Positions 1 through 5,617 of a DNA stretch of 5,617 bases are shown here, piece after piece. Every line of letters begins with the position of its first letter. Position 1 is the stretch's first letter. The notes beneath the pieces are model-generated. The model saw nothing but the letters and a program-made list of their open reading frames with translations. It did not search any database and had not been told where the DNA came from. The stretch is taken from contig JAHEEO010000203.1 in NCBI GenBank assembly GCA_024640665.1, positions 1 through 5,617 on the forward strand, in the 5' to 3' direction. The position numbers were made by a program, and so were the translations under genes. Source of the stretch: Rhodospirillales bacterium. GTDB lineage: Bacteria; Pseudomonadota; Gammaproteobacteria; Steroidobacterales; Rariloculaceae.

Positions 1-338
1 TAGGCGCATTGGGTGTCGATGAATTCGTTCGCATTCTCACTGAACCCGATGCTTCTTTGACCGAGCAGTACCAGGCTCTTCTGGCAACAGAGAAAGTTAC
101 GCTGAGCTTCGAGCCGTCGGGTGTTCGGCGAATCGCCGAGGTGGCGTTTCAAGTGAATGAAAGCAGCGAGAATATTGGCGCCCGTCGACTACACACGGTG
201 CTGGAACGACTGCTGGAAACAGTCTCGTTTGAAGCGTCAGATCGTTCCGGCGATTCTTATCGTATCGACGCGGACTATGTTGACGAGCATCTTGGCGAAC
301 TCGTCAAAGATGAGGACTTGTCGCGTTATATCTTGTAA
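1..338 (+). CDS. hslU: ATP-dependent protease ATPase subunit HslU (C-terminal end only)
   Basis: This is the last 111 residues of HslU, the AAA+ unfoldase that feeds substrates to the HslV peptidase in the cytoplasm. The 5' part lies outside the window; the frame is read from base 3. The match to E. coli HslU runs to the end: the FVRILTEPDASL segment, then NESSENIGARRLHTVLERL (the sensor-2 region, with its Arg after GA), and the tail DEDLSRYIL. In the family this tail docks into HslV and activates it, so an intact SRYIL end argues for a working protein. Codon 3 of the visible part is TTG, but it is internal and not a start. The stop is TAA at 336-338. hslV would be expected just upstream. The next gene begins 12 nt later with no terminator between them. 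Confidence 0.97.
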   Translation, partial: GALGVDEFVRILTEPDASLTEQYQALLATEKVTLSFEPSGVRRIAEVAFQVNESSENIGARRLHTVLERLLETVSFEASDRSGDSYRIDADYVDEHLGELVKDEDLSRYIL

Positions 339-350
339 CGGCCATGTACG

Positions 351-725
351 TTGAATAGAACACCCCCGCCCATACCTGTAGCGTTGACGCTCAAGAAAAA
401 AACGCAATGTTTGGATGTCGAGTTTTCTGACGGTTTGAAGGCAACGCTGCCAGCTGAGTATCTGCGCGTGCACTCGCCCTCGGCAGAAGTAACCGGCCAT
501 CGATCTGGAGAAGGCATTTTGGTTACGGGAAAAGAAACCGTTGGCGTCGATCGCCTGGAGCCGGTCGGTAGGTATGCTGTTCGAATTGTTTTTGATGATG
601 GTCACGACAGCGGACTATTCAGTTGGCGAGTGCTTTACGATCTCAGCATCAATCAAGAGCAGCGATGGCAACGTTACATGGAACGCCTTGCCGAGGCAGG
701 GCACGAACGAGCGCGAGTGCAATGA
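351..725 (+). CDS. DUF971 (gamma-butyrobetaine hydroxylase-like N-terminal domain) protein, TTG start
   Basis: A 124-residue protein made of a single DUF971 domain. This domain is also found at the N-terminus of gamma-butyrobetaine hydroxylase and at the C-terminus of some Mrp/HCF101 P-loop proteins. Its role as a stand-alone bacterial protein is not established. The family core is clear: an opening basic and hydrophobic strand, LPAEYLRVHSPSAE at residues 33-46, and EPVGRYAVRIVFDDGHDSGL followed by FSW at about 70-93. The charged C-terminal tail (QRYMERLAEAG) is typical. The start is TTG at 351. It is the only initiation codon close after the in-frame hslU stop, and it gives the usual family length. 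The nearby ATG at 344 is in another frame and stops after four codons. No good ribosome binding site is visible, so translation may depend on coupling to hslU. The stop overlaps the ubiE start (ATGA, 722-725). Confidence 0.9.
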   Translation: MNRTPPPIPVALTLKKKTQCLDVEFSDGLKATLPAEYLRVHSPSAEVTGHRSGEGILVTGKETVGVDRLEPVGRYAVRIVFDDGHDSGLFSWRVLYDLSINQEQRWQRYMERLAEAGHERARVQ

Positions 726-1489
726 GCCCCAGGCAACCTAACCCACCACCCGAAGAAGCAGACTTCGGCTTTCAACGAGTTCCCTGGCACGAAAAGAAGC
801 GCCGCGTGGGCGGTGTATTCGATTCGGTCGCGTCCCGCTACGATTTGATGAATGACGTCATGTCCTTCGGCTTACATCGCTTGTGGAAACGCTTCACATT
901 GGAGCGAACCGGCCTGCGAGCAGGCGACAGGGCGCTCGATGTAGCGGCTGGCAGTGCCGATTTGAGTATTGCGATGGCCAAACGAGTCGGCTCGACAGGC
1001 ACGGTAATTGCCAGCGACATTAATGCCAGCATGCTTGCTGTAGGGAGAGATCGCTTACTCGATGCCGGTTGCGTCGGCAACGCTTATTGCGTCCTGGCCG
1101 ATGCGGAGGCGCTGCCAATGGTCGATCGGAGTTTCGACTGCGTCACCATCGGGTTCGGCCTGCGCAACGTTACAGACAAAGATGCCGCGTTGCGTTCGTT
1201 TTATAGAGTCTTGCGTCCGGGTGGCCGGCTCGTCGTGTTGGAGTTTTCGAAGCCGCAGGTCGCAATTATGGAACCCATCTACGACGCATACTCCTTCAAA
1301 GTGCTGCCGCGACTGGGGGCCTTGCTTGCCGATGACAGTGACAGCTACCAGTACCTGGCAGAGTCTATTCGCAAGCATCCTGACCAGGAGACCCTGCTCA
1401 AAATGATGGTCGATGCCGGTTTTGAGCGCTGCGAGTATTTCAACTTAACCGGCGGCATCGTTGCGGTTCATGTTGGCTTTCGGTTCTAA
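722..1489 (+). CDS. ubiE: Ubiquinone/menaquinone biosynthesis C-methyltransferase UbiE
   Basis: A 255-residue SAM-dependent methyltransferase (E. coli UbiE has 251). It adds the ring C-methyl group to the demethyl benzoquinol precursor of ubiquinone and, in bacteria that make it, to demethylmenaquinol. Both classical UbiE/COQ5 signatures are present: YDLMNDVMS followed by FGLHRLW at 40-55, and RVLRPGGRLVVLEFS at 162-176. Also seen are the acidic D99 after the second strand (ASDINASML), ADAEALP at 126-132, FGLRNVTDKD at 145-154, and the C-terminal block from YDAYSFKVLPR to VHVGFRF. The SAM loop is unusual: residues 73-80 read D-V-A-A-G-S-A-D where E. coli has D-L-A-G-G-T-G-D. ATG 722 is chosen because it overlaps the DUF971 stop by 4 nt and gives the family length. 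A longer in-frame reading back to 623 would lie inside DUF971 and adds no family sequence. Confidence 0.96.
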   Translation: MSPRQPNPPPEEADFGFQRVPWHEKKRRVGGVFDSVASRYDLMNDVMSFGLHRLWKRFTLERTGLRAGDRALDVAAGSADLSIAMAKRVGSTGTVIASDINASMLAVGRDRLLDAGCVGNAYCVLADAEALPMVDRSFDCVTIGFGLRNVTDKDAALRSFYRVLRPGGRLVVLEFSKPQVAIMEPIYDAYSFKVLPRLGALLADDSDSYQYLAESIRKHPDQETLLKMMVDAGFERCEYFNLTGGIVAVHVGFRF

Positions 1490-1493
1490 CACC

Positions 1494-2102
1494 GTGTCTA
1501 TTACGGTACTGGAAAGAACTCTAAACCGTTGGATTGACGAGTCCACGGCCGCAAAACAACACTGCGCGAAGATGGCTGGCCAGAGCATGCATATCGATGT
1601 GGATGGCACGCAATTGCAGTTGAGCATGCGGGCATTATCCGATCGCGTTACGCTGGATACGACGCGCGACCAAGACGCCACCGACGTCAGTATTCGGGCT
1701 AAACCGTTCGACTTCGTGCAACTGGCGCGCGCGCAAGCGATGCAGGACATTGGCGCAGCGCATGTTGAAGTGCGTGGCAGCCTTGGGGTAGCCGAAAATT
1801 TCAGCCGGCTCCTCAAGCTGGCAAAACCTAGTTTCGAAGATGAACTGGCCGGCTGGGTAGGCGGGATCCCAGCGCACCGAATCGCCAGCGTATTGGGCGC
1901 TGCCGCACGCTGGGGCGCACGCAGCATCCATGCGCTCGAACAAAATTTCAGCGAGTACTTACTGGCGGAAAGCCAAGCGGTGCCAGCGCGAAGCGACATT
2001 GAACTGTTTGCTGTTGATGTCGAAAGTACACGCGACGATGTAGCTCGATTCGAGCAACGTTTGCAGCGGCTGCTTGCGGTAATCACCGTGCCACGGCAAT
2101 GA
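1494..2102 (+). CDS. ubiJ: Ubiquinone biosynthesis accessory factor UbiJ (SCP2 domain)
   Basis: A 202-residue protein (E. coli UbiJ/YigP is 201) located between ubiE and ubiB, its usual place. UbiJ carries an SCP2-type lipid-binding domain and, with UbiK, helps assemble the soluble Ubi complex that modifies the octaprenyl ring. The SCP2-like part covers about residues 5-110, with strand-like stretches at MHIDVDGTQLQLSM (32-45), DVSIRAKPFDFVQLAR (64-79) and HVEVRGSLGVAENFSRLLK (90-108). The C-terminal part is helical and ends in a probable coiled coil (about 175-196, DVESTRDDVARFEQRLQRLL), the region expected to pair with UbiK. Sequence similarity is modest, as is normal for this family; position and layout carry much of the call. 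The start is uncertain: GTG 1494, 4 nt after ubiE, gives the family length, but ATG 1470 (8 residues longer, overlapping ubiE) has a GGCGG stretch upstream. The stop overlaps ubiB (ATGA). Confidence 0.9.
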   Translation: MSITVLERTLNRWIDESTAAKQHCAKMAGQSMHIDVDGTQLQLSMRALSDRVTLDTTRDQDATDVSIRAKPFDFVQLARAQAMQDIGAAHVEVRGSLGVAENFSRLLKLAKPSFEDELAGWVGGIPAHRIASVLGAAARWGARSIHALEQNFSEYLLAESQAVPARSDIELFAVDVESTRDDVARFEQRLQRLLAVITVPRQ

Positions 2103-3706
2103 TCGCAAGACTGAGATTGCTCAAGCGTTTTATGGTCATCGAGTCGACGCTGGCTCGTTTCGGACTCGACACCTTCCTGTGGCAGGCGGCACCACTGAAA
2201 CCTATTGCTTGGCTGCGTCACCTGCGTATCTGGCGCGGTAAGCCAACAGCGCCTCTTGGCCAGCGGATACGCATGGCGATTGAAGAACTCGGGCCAATAT
2301 TCGTCAAGTTCGGCCAGGCCGTGTCCGTGCGACGAGATCTGCTGCCAGATGACATTGCCGACGAGCTGGCAAAACTGCAGGATCAAGTGCCGCCGTTTCC
2401 TGGCGATGCGGCAGTGCGCGGCATCGAATCGACATTCGGTCAATCGATCGATCAGATATTTGCTGAGTTCGATAGAGAGCCCATGGCAGCGGCATCCATT
2501 GCACAAGTGCATCGAGCTACGCTCAAAGACGGCGCCGACGTCGTTGTAAAGATTCTGCGGCCGAATGTGCAGAGGATGATTCGGCGAGATTTGGATGTGC
2601 TTTATCTATTGGCAAAACTTGCTAAGAACCATCTGGATCATAATGATCGCTTGCACCCAGTTGAAGTGGTCCAGGAGTTTGAAAAGACGCTTCTCCACGA
2701 ACTGGATTTAATGCGGGAAGCAGCTAATGCGGCGCAATTGCGCCGCAACTTCGAAGGCTCTGACCTCCTGTACGTACCCAAAATTTATTGGGATTACTGC
2801 CGTACTGATGTGTTGACGATGGAACGTATCGATGGCATTCCCATCAGTGCAATGGATGCTTTAGTCGCGGCGGAAGTCAACATCCGAAGGCTTGCAGAAA
2901 ATGGTGTAGAAATATTTTTTACGCAAGTATTCAAGCACAATTTTTTTCATGCAGATATGCACCCTGGCAACATATTTGTTGATCCTAGTGATCCGGCAAG
3001 GCCGAAATACGTTGCAGTGGACTTTGGAATTGTTGGAACGCTGAGTCCAGAAGATCAGCGTTACTTAGCCGAAAACTTCTTGGCATTTTTCCGTCGCGAT
3101 TATCGCCGTGTCGCAACACTGCACATCGACTCCGGCTGGGTACCTGCAGATACGCGCCCCGACGAACTCGAAGCTGCAGTGAGAGCGGTTTGCGAACCGA
3201 TATTCAATAAGCCATTGAAGGACATTTCGTTTGGCTTAGTATTGCTGCGGCTCTTCTCGGCGGCCCGCGCTTTTCAAATGGAAGTGCAACCGCAATTGGT
3301 TTTGCTGCAGAAGACTTTGCTGGCAATCGAAGGTCTTGGCCGGCAACTTTATCCCGAGCTCGATCTTTGGCAGACAGCGCATCCAATACTTGAAACTTGG
3401 GTGAAGCAGCGCAAAGATCCCCGTCAAATTGCTAAGCAAATGCTCGACGCATGGCCCGATGTCAGTGAAGATTTGCTGCAGCTACCGCAACTCGTGCGGC
3501 GTCATCTGAGATCACAAAGTCAACAACCACAAATGCCCGTATTGCCACCACGGACTCGAACCGTTGCAGATTACTGGCCGGCTTCGGTCATCCTGATCAG
3601 CGGCATTGTTTGGATAGGCTTCATAATCGAGCCACTGTGGCTCGGTTGGGCTGCAAGTTCAGGTGGACTGTTATGGCTTGCGAGTCTGGTCGTCAAAAAG
3701 CCGTGA
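2099..3706 (+). CDS. ubiB: Ubiquinone biosynthesis regulatory kinase-like protein UbiB
   Basis: A 535-residue member of the ABC1/ADCK/UbiB atypical kinase family (E. coli UbiB 546). It is an inner-membrane-anchored ATPase needed for ubiquinone synthesis and proposed to help move lipid precursors from the membrane to the Ubi complex. Family hallmarks appear in order: KFGQ at 70-73, which covers the active site; the Ala-rich nucleotide loop AAASIAQVH at 130-138, which replaces the glycine-rich loop of ordinary kinases; the ATP-binding lysine K151 in VVVKILRP; ExD at 201-203; the catalytic-loop motif HADMHPGN at 284-291; and DFG at 308-310. Two hydrophobic segments at about 493-511 and 513-531 form the C-terminal membrane hairpin, followed by a basic VVKKP end. 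All key residues are present. The ATG start overlaps the ubiJ stop by 4 nt. It is the last gene of the plus-strand string. Confidence 0.98.
   Translation: MIARLRLLKRFMVIESTLARFGLDTFLWQAAPLKPIAWLRHLRIWRGKPTAPLGQRIRMAIEELGPIFVKFGQAVSVRRDLLPDDIADELAKLQDQVPPFPGDAAVRGIESTFGQSIDQIFAEFDREPMAAASIAQVHRATLKDGADVVVKILRPNVQRMIRRDLDVLYLLAKLAKNHLDHNDRLHPVEVVQEFEKTLLHELDLMREAANAAQLRRNFEGSDLLYVPKIYWDYCRTDVLTMERIDGIPISAMDALVAAEVNIRRLAENGVEIFFTQVFKHNFFHADMHPGNIFVDPSDPARPKYVAVDFGIVGTLSPEDQRYLAENFLAFFRRDYRRVATLHIDSGWVPADTRPDELEAAVRAVCEPIFNKPLKDISFGLVLLRLFSAARAFQMEVQPQLVLLQKTLLAIEGLGRQLYPELDLWQTAHPILETWVKQRKDPRQIAKQMLDAWPDVSEDLLQLPQLVRRHLRSQSQQPQMPVLPPRTRTVADYWPASVILISGIVWIGFIIEPLWLGWAASSGGLLWLASLVVKKP
2728..2747. 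repeat. 20-bp perfect palindrome inside ubiB
   Basis: The 20 bases TGCGGCGCAATTGCGCCGCA read identically on both strands, and the match stops at both flanks (A2727 against A2748). It covers the codons for UbiB residues N-A-A-Q-L-R-R-N, a conserved stretch, so coding constraint may explain part of it. As RNA it could form a GC-rich stem with the central AATT as loop. No function is known for it. Confidence 0.9.
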
Positions 3707-3808
3707 TCGAATTCGGTTGATTGCGGCTAATCAATGAAGACCGGCAAACTGCCGCGGCTTATCTGCAGTTAGAAAACGGCAACGAATTACCCATTAGCGG
3801 CTAGCCTC
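3707..3808. other. Convergent intergenic gap with several inverted repeats
   Basis: About 100 nt separate the end of ubiB (+) from the end of the CinA-like gene (-). No open frame worth calling is seen. Besides the hairpin at 3797-3821, two smaller inverted repeats lie here. TTGATT at 3717-3722 pairs perfectly with AATCAA at 3729-3734 around a 6-nt loop. CGGCA at 3742-3746 pairs with TGCCG at 3750-3754 around AAC. Neither is followed by a run of T on either strand, so neither is a standard intrinsic terminator. Transcription from both sides must end around here, either at these structures or by Rho. Confidence 0.6.
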
Positions 3809-3821
3809 TCAGGCTCGCCGT
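3797..3821. terminator. Possible bidirectional terminator hairpin without U-tract
   Basis: Bases 3797-3807 pair with 3811-3821 around a 3-nt loop (CTC). The outer GCGGC pairs with GCCGT (one G-U pair at the base), then there is one T/C mismatch, then AGCCT pairs with AGGCT. Ten of eleven positions pair, counting the wobble. It spans the TGA stop (3809-3811) of the minus-strand CinA-like gene and lies about 90 nt past the ubiB stop. Neither side has the T-rich run of a classical terminator, so the terminator role is inferred from the hairpin and its place between convergent genes. Confidence 0.4.
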
Positions 3822-4540
3822 ACGACTTCTCCGCCGAGCGCAGACATTGCTGAGACAACCTCGTTCATGACGGCATCCACTCTGTCAGCATCTGTTCCGC
3901 GCACCACCAAGTTGGCGCCATAGGTGCCATCTCGGGAGAATGGGTAGCTGCCAATTTCCACATCGCCATTGGCACTTGCAATACTCGTAAGCGGCACGGC
4001 AATGTCACTTTCTTTCATGAAGACGTCGGCGTTGGCTGAGACAATGGCTTGGCCCCGCTGGAGTCGAGCGCTCAATGCAGCAAACATGGCTTGAGCGATG
4101 CTTGGTACACCGGCCAGAACGAATACGTTTTCGATTTGGAATCCCGGTGCGCGGCTGACCGAGTTTTCGATCAACGTGGCGCCTACGGGTATTTGGGCCA
4201 TTTTCATGCGTGGGTGATCAGGATCGCCACCAATCAATTCTGCAGCAGCGGGATTGATCTCCAGGTCGGTGGCAAACGCCGCAGCCACTGCTGCAGCAGT
4301 AATATCATCATGCGTAGGGCCGATGCCACCGGTCGTGAACACATAGTCATATCTGTGGCTATAGTCACGGACGGCTTCGATGATCGTCTGGTGGTCGTCA
4401 CGAATGACGCGCGCTTCTGCCAGGACAATGCCCATGTTGGCAAGCGATTCGCCAATGAATTGAACGTTGGCGTCGCGAGTTTTTCCAGAGAGTATCTCGT
4501 TGCCAATAACGAGCATGGCGGCAGAAGGCTGGTGGCTCAT
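3809..4540 (-). CDS. CinA-like protein, MoaB/Mog-type molybdopterin-binding fold, single domain
   Basis: A 243-residue protein of the competence/damage-inducible protein A N-terminal family (COG1058-type). Visible family motifs are LVIGNEILSGKTRDAN at 10-25, FTTGGIGPTHDDIT at 68-81 (the glycine-rich loop of the MoaB/Mog fold), MAQIPVGA at 114-121 and PGFQIENVFVLAGVPS at 132-147. Full-length CinA (about 400 residues) carries a C-terminal nicotinamide-nucleotide amidase domain. Here that domain is absent, and the chain ends after a small ferredoxin-like region (about 175-240). Proteins of this short type are common in proteobacteria. Some CinA N-terminal domains hydrolyse ADP-ribose and related nucleotides, but the substrate cannot be read from the sequence. 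The ATG start overlaps the stop of the upstream EEP gene by 4 nt, so translation is probably coupled. A strong Shine-Dalgarno is not evident. Confidence 0.9.
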   Translation of the reverse strand: MSHQPSAAMLVIGNEILSGKTRDANVQFIGESLANMGIVLAEARVIRDDHQTIIEAVRDYSHRYDYVFTTGGIGPTHDDITAAAVAAAFATDLEINPAAAELIGGDPDHPRMKMAQIPVGATLIENSVSRAPGFQIENVFVLAGVPSIAQAMFAALSARLQRGQAIVSANADVFMKESDIAVPLTSIASANGDVEIGSYPFSRDGTYGANLVVRGTDADRVDAVMNEVVSAMSALGGEVVRRA

Positions 4541-5493
4541 TTCAAAAGGTTCTCAACTAAATCTACGATGACGGGGAAATGGTCCGAACCATAATTCCCA
4601 GCACGGTAATAATTTTCTACTGAAAAATGTGCGCTTACCAAACAATGATCTATAGGTATTCCCAATAGCGGAAAAAACGTTGGCCACGTAATGGCCGGTC
4701 CATTGCCGCGCAGCGCGTCTTTGAGTTTCGTATCAGCGATAAACTTGGAGAAGTATGGGGAAAACGGCGATAGATTGAAATCGCCCACGACGATGAGTGG
4801 GTTACGATCGGCCACGATGCGCTGTGTCAGCGCTGCAAGCTGCCGTTGCCGCTGCGCAGCCAGTGCTGCCGAAATTGGCGGCACGAGATGGGTAGCCAAC
4901 AAAGCAAATGCATGTCCTTCTCGGTCGATTTCTACATCAATTGCCGCTGTACCGGCAATATCAATTACTTGAGTCACTGCGATCGGCCAGCGCGACAGGA
5001 CGGCGATGCCGAAGTTGCCTTCATCCGGAACCACCACGCGGTGCGGATAGTTTGGTTCAAGCGCCGCAAGGCGCTGGCCCCACTGATCGTTGTATTCCAC
5101 GATGGCGATGACATCAGGCGACGACGTGTCGATAATTTCGACCAAACCTTCTGCTTGATCGTTACTTGCCTGGACATTGGCAAGCAATACTCGAAAGCTC
5201 GCACCCGGCGGCTCGCTGGCGAATGAATTGCTCGGGTTGAAAACCGCATTCGGGAATAGATAGGGGTAGACGGGAACTGTATTCAATAATGCTCCGAGTC
5301 CGACAAGGATCGCCCAGCTGCGATTGCGCAGCATTAGAAATCCCAGGGCACAAATGAGTTGGCAGATAATGGTCTGCAGTCGAAAGTGCGTGAAGAGATC
5401 GAGCACCCACCACTGCTGTGCCAGCAGGCCACCGAGTGTTGCGATCAACGAAGCCAGAGCGAACCCGCGAAAGAGCCTGAACAAGACCGCCAC
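4537..5493 (-). CDS. Membrane-anchored endonuclease/exonuclease/phosphatase (EEP) family protein
   Basis: A 318-residue protein with an N-terminal membrane region and a metal-dependent EEP (DNase I-like) phosphoesterase domain. Three hydrophobic segments are seen at about 8-27, 39-56 and 59-78, with a basic RNRSW turn between the second and third. By the positive-inside rule this puts the catalytic domain in the periplasm. Catalytic-fold motifs appear in order: LLANVQASN (N106), VIAIVEYND (E133), FGIAVLSRWPI at 161-171, LLATHL (H202), VVGDFNLSPFS (D238, N240), IDHCLVS (D282, H283) and GSDHFPVIVDL (D304, H305). All expected metal-binding and catalytic residues seem intact. The family includes nucleases, sphingomyelinases and inositol phosphatases; substrate is unknown here. 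The start is GTG 5493: an in-frame TGA lies four codons upstream and no other start codon intervenes. It begins 5 nt after the previous gene's stop. Confidence 0.9.
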   Translation of the reverse strand: MAVLFRLFRGFALASLIATLGGLLAQQWWVLDLFTHFRLQTIICQLICALGFLMLRNRSWAILVGLGALLNTVPVYPYLFPNAVFNPSNSFASEPPGASFRVLLANVQASNDQAEGLVEIIDTSSPDVIAIVEYNDQWGQRLAALEPNYPHRVVVPDEGNFGIAVLSRWPIAVTQVIDIAGTAAIDVEIDREGHAFALLATHLVPPISAALAAQRQRQLAALTQRIVADRNPLIVVGDFNLSPFSPYFSKFIADTKLKDALRGNGPAITWPTFFPLLGIPIDHCLVSAHFSVENYYRAGNYGSDHFPVIVDLVENLLK

Positions 5494-5498
5494 TCGTT

Positions 5499-5617
5499 CT
5501 AGTCAGAATGGTCGGCGTTGCCGCATTGCCAACATGCGCCAAACTGCCCTTCGATCCACTCCCCGCAATGGTCGCACCGCCAACGCCCGTGTATCGCCGC
5601 AGGTGCTTCGTGTGTGG
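5499..5617 (-). CDS. C-terminal zinc-ribbon end of a small protein, probably DUF2007-type (partial)
   Basis: The window edge cuts this gene; only its last 38 residues and the TAG stop (5499-5501) are visible. They contain two CxxC pairs, CDHC and CWQC, separated by about ten residues (WRCDHCGEWIEGQFGACWQC), followed by GNADHSD. This is a compact zinc ribbon. Proteobacterial DUF2007 ('putative signal transducing') proteins often end in a ribbon of just this form, with W-x-C-x2-C-G-E and F-x2-CW-x-CG. That assignment is from remembered family pattern, since the DUF2007 domain itself would lie beyond base 5617. The gene reads into the EEP gene with a 5-nt gap, so it is likely the upstream member of the same operon. 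Confidence 0.75.
   Translation of the reverse strand, partial: THEAPAAIHGRWRCDHCGEWIEGQFGACWQCGNADHSD

Noticed and set aside
344..358. ATG at 344 as the start of the gene after hslU
   Set aside because: It is in a different frame from DUF971 and reaches TAG after four codons.
623..721. N-terminal extension of ubiE by 33 codons
   Set aside because: It lies wholly inside DUF971, resembles no UbiE N-terminus, and ATG 722 with its 4-nt overlap gives the normal length.
1445..2512. Long open frame (355 codons) on the minus strand opposite ubiJ and the start of ubiB
   Set aside because: It is antisense to two well-supported genes, its translation is rich in Cys, Ser and Arg without any recognisable domain, and such antisense openness is common in this kind of codon usage.
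2915..2947. Runs of six and seven T in ubiB, considered as a frameshift or slippage site
   Set aside because: The reading frame continues without change through the conserved FFHADMHPGN motif to the normal end of the protein, and no alternative-frame product is supported.
4287..4300. 14-bp perfect palindrome ACTGCTGCAGCAGT in the CinA-like gene
   Set aside because: It lies in a run of alanine codons (GCA/GCT repeats), which readily produces CTGCAG symmetry; low-complexity coding explains it.
4049..4594. Open frame of 181 codons on the plus strand opposite the CinA-like gene
   Set aside because: The minus-strand frame carries clear family motifs throughout; the plus-strand translation resembles no family and is a shadow.
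5494..5542. Upstream extension or alternative-frame start for the EEP gene in this stretch
   Set aside because: The EEP frame has an in-frame TGA four codons before GTG 5493, and the stretch instead encodes the zinc-ribbon end of the preceding gene.

Overview
This window looks like chromosomal DNA of a ubiquinone-making, respiring gammaproteobacterium. The evidence is the gene order hslU – DUF971 – ubiE – ubiJ – ubiB, the closeness of these proteins to their Escherichia coli and Pseudomonas counterparts, and moderate GC (a little above half by eye). The genus cannot be fixed from the sequence; a lineage near the Xanthomonadales or Nevskiales is only a guess. I see no mobile element, CRISPR array, tRNA or rRNA. 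This is compact core genome rather than an accessory island.

Region 1 (1-3706, + strand) is one tightly packed gene string. It opens with the last 111 residues of HslU, the ATPase of the HslVU protease. A 12-nt gap separates it from a DUF971 gene that begins at TTG. DUF971 and ubiE overlap by 4 nt (ATGA). UbiJ probably starts at a GTG 4 nt after ubiE. UbiJ and ubiB again overlap by ATGA. No terminator or obvious promoter lies inside the string, so the genes are probably co-transcribed. UbiE (C-methyltransferase), UbiJ (lipid-binding scaffold of the Ubi complex) and UbiB (membrane-anchored atypical kinase/ATPase) act together in the late steps of ubiquinone synthesis.

Region 2 (3707-3808) is the gap between convergent gene strings. 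It holds three inverted repeats, the strongest spanning the stop codon of the minus-strand gene. None has a clear U-tract.

Region 3 (3809-5617, - strand) is a second compact string, read from high to low coordinates: the C-terminal zinc-ribbon end of a small protein cut by the window edge, a membrane-anchored endonuclease/exonuclease/phosphatase (EEP) protein starting at GTG, and a short CinA-like/molybdopterin-binding-fold protein. The last two overlap by 4 nt.

There is no clear evidence of an undescribed defence or mobile system. The points most worth a second look are a divergent SAM-binding loop in UbiE, a 20-bp perfect palindrome inside ubiB, the hairpin at the convergent junction, and the predicted periplasmic EEP enzyme linked to a CinA-domain protein.
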